Source: Cyrtobacter comes (GTDB lineage: Bacteria > Pseudomonadota > Alphaproteobacteria > Rickettsiales > Midichloriaceae). Taken from it: a DNA stretch of 36,775 bases. Made by a program: the position numbers and the translations under genes. The notes beneath the pieces are model-generated. The model saw nothing but the letters and a program-made list of their open reading frames with translations, did not search any database and had not been told where the DNA came from. Location: positions 1-36,775 of the forward strand of contig NZ_JARGYT010000002.1 in assembly GCF_034470605.1 (NCBI RefSeq), in the 5' to 3' direction. Shown here one piece after another: positions 33,230-36,775 of this stretch (position 1 is its first letter; each line of letters begins with the position of its first letter).

Positions 33230-33688
33230 ATGAGTTTGTTAAATTCTCTCAAACCTAAAGAAGGTTCAAGAAAATCGAGAAAGGTAGTTGGTAGGGGTAT
33301 AGGATCTGGAAAAGGTAAAACTGCTGGTAGAGGTGGTAAAGGCCAAACAGCAAGAGCTGGTGGTTCTATAAGTCCATTATTCGAAGGTGGGCAAACTCCA
33401 TTATATAGGAGGTTACCAAAGAGAGGTTTTAATAATTTTACCAGAAAGAAGTTTGATGTGCTTTCTCTCTCTACTGTAGAAAAGCTTGTTTTAAATGGTG
33501 TTTTAAGTACAGAATTGAGCATAGATTTATTAATAAAAGCGGGTGAGCTTAGAAAATCTGCAAAATCTTTAAAGCTTATAGGATCTTCTGATAAGTTATC
33601 TGGGCTTTCAAGGGTTATGCTATCTGCTATAAGTTCTGGCGCTCGTGAGTGTCTTGAAAAATCTGGTTGTGTTGTGGAAATAATATAA
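33230..33688 (+). CDS. rplO: 50S ribosomal protein L15
   Basis: 152 residues. L15 is a late assembly protein of the 50S. The glycine-rich N-terminal part GRGIGSGKGKTAGRGGKGQ, SISPLFEGGQTPLYRRLPKR and the C-terminal ISSGARECLEKSGCVVEII are typical. It occupies the position after the missing rpmD. secY begins eight bases later. Confidence 0.96.
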   Translation: MSLLNSLKPKEGSRKSRKVVGRGIGSGKGKTAGRGGKGQTARAGGSISPLFEGGQTPLYRRLPKRGFNNFTRKKFDVLSLSTVEKLVLNGVLSTELSIDLLIKAGELRKSAKSLKLIGSSDKLSGLSRVMLSAISSGARECLEKSGCVVEII

Positions 33689-33696
33689 TAGTATAG

Positions 33697-35061
33697 ATGG
33701 CATCGTTAAACAGGCTCAATAAGCGTGCAAAAAGGGAAGATTCTGCAAACGATGGTGATGTATCTGCAGATTCCGGGCTTTTAAGGAGTGTTTTTTTTGT
33801 TTTAATTTTTCTTTTTTTTTATAGGTTAGGTACTTATATTCCATTACCTGGTATTGATGTTGTTGCATTCTCAGGAGCAATGGAGCATCACTCAGGCGGG
33901 GTACTTGGCATGTTGAATATGTTAACTGGTGGCGCCTTAGGTAGGATGTCTGTGTTTGCATTAAATATAATGCCATACATCACGGCTTCGATTGTTATAC
34001 AGCTTCTTTCCTCAGTAATTGAGGGGTTGAAAAAGATGAAGAAAGAAGGGGAAATGGGGAGAAGAAAAATTAATTTATATACTAAATATTTGACTATTTT
34101 TATAGCTCTCTTTCAGGGTTATGGCATGGCTGTTGGTATGGAATCAATGTCTGCTACCCTGGCGACAAGTATAGTAATTGAGCCTGGTATGGGCTTTAGG
34201 ATAATTGCTACTCTTACATTGCTTGGTGGTTCTATGTTTGTAGTACACTTGAGTGACTATATAACTTCTCGTGGAATAGGTAATGGAAGTTCTTTAATAA
34301 TATTTTCAGGTATAGTGTCTGGGGCACCATCTGCTATAGTTTCCATATTTGAGATGACAAGATTAGGCTCAATGGATGTTTTTTCATTGATATCTATAGT
34401 GTTTTTTATCTCATTATTGGTTTTTTTAATCATATACGTGGAGAAATCACAACGTAGGTTAGCTGTTCAATATCCTAGAAGGCAAGTAGGAAATAAGATT
34501 TTTGCGGCAGATGATACGTATCTGCCATTTAGGATAAACACAGCAGGTGTGATACCGCCTATATTTGCGGGTTCAATACTTTTATTTCCTATTACAATCT
34601 CCAATTTTATATCAAATGATGATTCGTGGCTAAAGTTGTTTATATCTCAAAATCTTTCCCACGGTAAGCCTTTGTATGTTATGTTGTTTACTGGGTTAAT
34701 ATGTTTCTTCTGCTTTTTTTACACAGCTATCGTATTGAACCCTGATGAGACTGCAGAAAATCTTAAAAAATCCGGAGCTATTCTTCTTAATAAAAGACCT
34801 GGTACGCAAACTGCATCTTATATAGATTATGTTTTAACTAGACTTACTGTTATAGGGGCTTTATATATATCAGTAGTTTGTGTTGTTCCTGAGATATTGA
34901 TGTCTAGTTACTCTGTGCCATTTTATTTAGGTGGTACAAGTCTTTTGATAGTTATCAATGTAGTAATTGATGTTACATCAAAGATACAAACTCATTTCTT
35001 GTTTAAAAAATATTCCCATATGTATAAGAAGGGTGGAGCAATTTTTACAGGTTTGAGATGA
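33697..35061 (+). CDS. secY: Protein translocase subunit SecY
   Basis: 454 residues and about ten membrane segments. SecY is the channel of the Sec translocase. Features: FYRLGTYIPLPGID after the first segment, the plug region, FALNIMPYITASIVIQLLS, SRGIGNGSSLIIFSGIVSG, and RINTAGVIPPIFAGSILLFP. The N-terminal lead (residues 1-25) is charged and a little long. A stretch of long T runs near 33790-33820 encodes Phe/Leu in the first membrane segment and stays in frame. It overlaps adk by four bases (ATGA). Confidence 0.97.
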   Translation: MASLNRLNKRAKREDSANDGDVSADSGLLRSVFFVLIFLFFYRLGTYIPLPGIDVVAFSGAMEHHSGGVLGMLNMLTGGALGRMSVFALNIMPYITASIVIQLLSSVIEGLKKMKKEGEMGRRKINLYTKYLTIFIALFQGYGMAVGMESMSATLATSIVIEPGMGFRIIATLTLLGGSMFVVHLSDYITSRGIGNGSSLIIFSGIVSGAPSAIVSIFEMTRLGSMDVFSLISIVFFISLLVFLIIYVEKSQRRLAVQYPRRQVGNKIFAADDTYLPFRINTAGVIPPIFAGSILLFPITISNFISNDDSWLKLFISQNLSHGKPLYVMLFTGLICFFCFFYTAIVLNPDETAENLKKSGAILLNKRPGTQTASYIDYVLTRLTVIGALYISVVCVVPEILMSSYSVPFYLGGTSLLIVINVVIDVTSKIQTHFLFKKYSHMYKKGGAIFTGLR

Positions 35062-35720
35062 AATTTATACTTTTTGGCATGCCGGGAGTTGGGAAAGGTA
35101 CTCAAAGTGCGCTTCTTTCGGATCATTATGAAATACCAAAGCTTTCTACAGGCGAGGTCCTTAGGCATGAAATGGAAAATAATAGTGAAATAGGTGCTAG
35201 GGTTGCGCAAATAATGCGTACTGGTGGTTTGGTGCCTGATGAAGTTGTAGAAGCTATAGTTGAAGCGAGGATAAGGTCCGAATCTTGTAAAAAAGGATTC
35301 ATATTAGATGGATTTCCAAGGACATTAAATCAGGCTGTCTATTTAGATTTGCTTTTAAAGAAAATTGGATGTTTCGAGGATATATTTATAATATATCTTG
35401 TTGTGGATAAGGAAAGATTAGCGAGCAGGATTTTGGGACGATTTTTGTGCTCAGCATGTGGTAATATATTTCATGAAAGTCTTAACCAGCTAGTTAAGAT
35501 TAACGGCTGTACTAGGTGCGGTTGTAAAAAATTTATCTATAGAGATGATGATGAGAAGGAAAATATAAAAAATAGGATTAAGATATATCAAGAGCAGACA
35601 TTTCCACTTATAGAGTTCTATAGAGGTAGGAAGAGATTTTTAGAAGTAGATGCGGACGCTAGTATAGAAGTGGTTTTTAAAAATATAACATTTTTACTTG
35701 ATAAAGTAGATATAAATTAG
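35058..35720 (+). CDS. adk: Adenylate kinase, zinc-lid type
   Basis: 220 residues. Adk interconverts ATP, ADP and AMP. The P loop is GMPGVGKGT (7-15), AMP-binding segments are KLSTGEVLRHE and ILDGFPRTLNQA, and the lid has four cysteines (131, 134, 151, 154), as in zinc-binding long adenylate kinases. RDDDEKENIKNRI follows the lid. It is the last intact gene of the cluster. In relatives rpsM-rpsK-rpoA-rplQ follow, but here an IS256 element does. Confidence 0.96.
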   Translation: MKFILFGMPGVGKGTQSALLSDHYEIPKLSTGEVLRHEMENNSEIGARVAQIMRTGGLVPDEVVEAIVEARIRSESCKKGFILDGFPRTLNQAVYLDLLLKKIGCFEDIFIIYLVVDKERLASRILGRFLCSACGNIFHESLNQLVKINGCTRCGCKKFIYRDDDEKENIKNRIKIYQEQTFPLIEFYRGRKRFLEVDADASIEVVFKNITFLLDKVDIN

Positions 35721-35871
35721 TTATTAGGCATTACGTCTATAGGAAAAGTTTAGATCTAGTAAATGCTTATGGAAAAATAGGTGGCGCAAAGCATCCTAAT
35801 GGGAGGCGTCAAGGTAAGTGTGTAAGTTGTTAAGCTAGAATATAACGTTTAACGATTTATATCTTAAAATA

Positions 35872-36775
35872 ATGAGCAAGAAAGACAATAATAGCAAATA
35901 TCCAATATCAGATAGTATAGATGCAATGCTAAAATCTGGTAGCGATCCAGTGGAGATGATAAATGAAATGAAGAAGATGATACTGGAAAGGGCAATGTCA
36001 GCAGAACTGGATTATCACCTTCAAACAGAGAAGCATGAGAAGAGTAAAGATGGCAACTATCGCAATGGTTATGGTAGCAAGAAGCTATTGATAGATAACG
36101 GAGAACTGGGGATTAAGACAGCAAGAGATAGGGATGGAAGTTTTACGCTTATCCCAAAGCGACAAAGGCACTTTAAAGGATTTGATCAGCAAATATTATC
36201 AATGTACTAAAAGGGGCATGAGCGTCAGGGACATACAGTCTCATCTTGAATAGATGTATAATGTAGATGTCGGCCCCGAGCTTGTATCCAATGTAACAGA
36301 TGCAGTAATAGATGAAGTTAGAAGGGGCGGCTATTAGAGGCAATTTATCCAATACTATATCTTGATGCTATGGTTATAAAGGTAAGGGATGGAAAGCATA
36401 TAATTAACAAGAGCTTATATAGCGATGTGGTTTAATATGGAGGGTAAAAAGGATGTTTTAGGCTTATGGTTGTGAGACTGAGGGCGCAAAATTTTGGCTG
36501 TCTATCCTCAATGAGCTCAAACACAGGGGTGTTAAAGATATACTTATAGCCTGCTCTGTGATGGTCTTACTGGATTTCCCGATGCCATTAATGCTACATT
36601 CCCTAAAACCATAGTACAGCTATGTATAGTTCATAGAAACAGCCTAAAATTGGTGAGTTATAAGCATTATAAAGAGGTTACATCGGATTTAAAGCTCATA
36701 TATACAGCAAAAAATGAAGAATCCGCCATGCAGGCTTTACTGGATTTTGAAGGTAAATGGTCCTTTAGGTATCCT
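35872..36775 (+). pseudogene. IS256-family transposase, frameshifted, cut by the window end
   Basis: The open part (35872-36210) gives 112 residues including KMILERAMSAELDYHLQTEK, GNYRNGYGSKK and LIPKRQRHFKGFDQQILSMY, the N-terminal part of IS256 transposases. Afterwards the family sequence continues in broken frames: KRGMSVRDIQSHLE after a shift at about 36208, a stop at 36251, then YPILYLDAMVIKVRDGKHI with the first catalytic Asp, NMEGKKDVLGLW, GAKFWLSILNELKHRGVKDI, and GFPDAINATFPKTIVQLCIV. At least one stop and several frameshifts make it inactive. The 151 bases between adk and its start contain no gene I recognise. Confidence 0.9.

Noticed and set aside
33788..33821. Long T runs in secY that might be slippery
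   Set aside because: They stay in frame and encode Phe/Leu of the first membrane segment; no frame disruption is seen.
35721..35871. Short frame ending GKIGGAKHPNGRRQGKCVSC before the IS256 gene
   Set aside because: No start codon and no family I can name; it may be part of the IS end, but support is too weak.
1..36775. CRISPR arrays, prophage, toxin-antitoxin or defence genes
   Set aside because: No regularly spaced repeats and no such genes were seen on reading both strands.

Overview
The window is an AT-rich bacterial chromosome segment with densely packed housekeeping genes. The likely source is an obligate intracellular alphaproteobacterium of the order Rickettsiales; a Midichloria-like lineage is possible but unproven. 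Support includes the short prolyl-tRNA synthetase, a single M16 processing-type peptidase, a symporter-histidine kinase fusion, scattered genes (dnaN-recF without dnaA or gyrB, secF without secD), a missing rpmD, a decayed ribH, and broken insertion sequences at both ends. The lineage is inferred from gene content and protein sequence, not from a tree.

Layout. Positions 1-170 are the tail of an IS630-type transposase. A minus-strand group follows: a class I glutamine amidotransferase-like hydrolase, nusB, a degenerate ribH and tRNA-Leu(UAG). Plus-strand fdxA, proS and tsaD come next, then a hairpin-rich gap and the fatty acid pair acpP-fabF. A gap with an IS30-like scrap precedes the minus-strand pair M16 peptidase and quinone oxidoreductase-like protein. 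Then come sucC-sucD, a 922-residue sodium:solute symporter fused to a histidine kinase, and dnaN-recF. RNase E (minus) converges on recF, and secF is transcribed divergently from it.

From about 20.59 kb to 35.72 kb there is one long translation cluster in which str, S10 and spc merge: rpsL-rpsG-fusA-tuf-rpsJ-rplC-rplD-rplW-rplB-rpsS-rplV-rpsC-rplP-rpmC-rpsQ-rplN-rplX-rplE-rpsN-rpsH-rplF-rplR-rpsE-rplO-secY-adk. A good sigma70-type promoter lies just before rpsL. Genes are separated by 0-30 bases or overlap. The usual continuation (rpsM, rpsK, rpoA, rplQ) is not present; an inactive IS256-family transposase follows adk to the window end.

Most notable points: a nine-G run that frameshifts rpsG, with the normal S7 tail still readable one frame over; loss of key residues in RibH and in the cofactor loop of the oxidoreductase; the SSS-histidine kinase fusion with an extra membrane block; several perfect hairpins with five-base loops in non-coding gaps, three of them between rne and secF; and start codons mostly preceded by U-rich tracts rather than Shine-Dalgarno sequences. 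I found no clear undescribed defence or mobile system here; most of the window is core housekeeping DNA.
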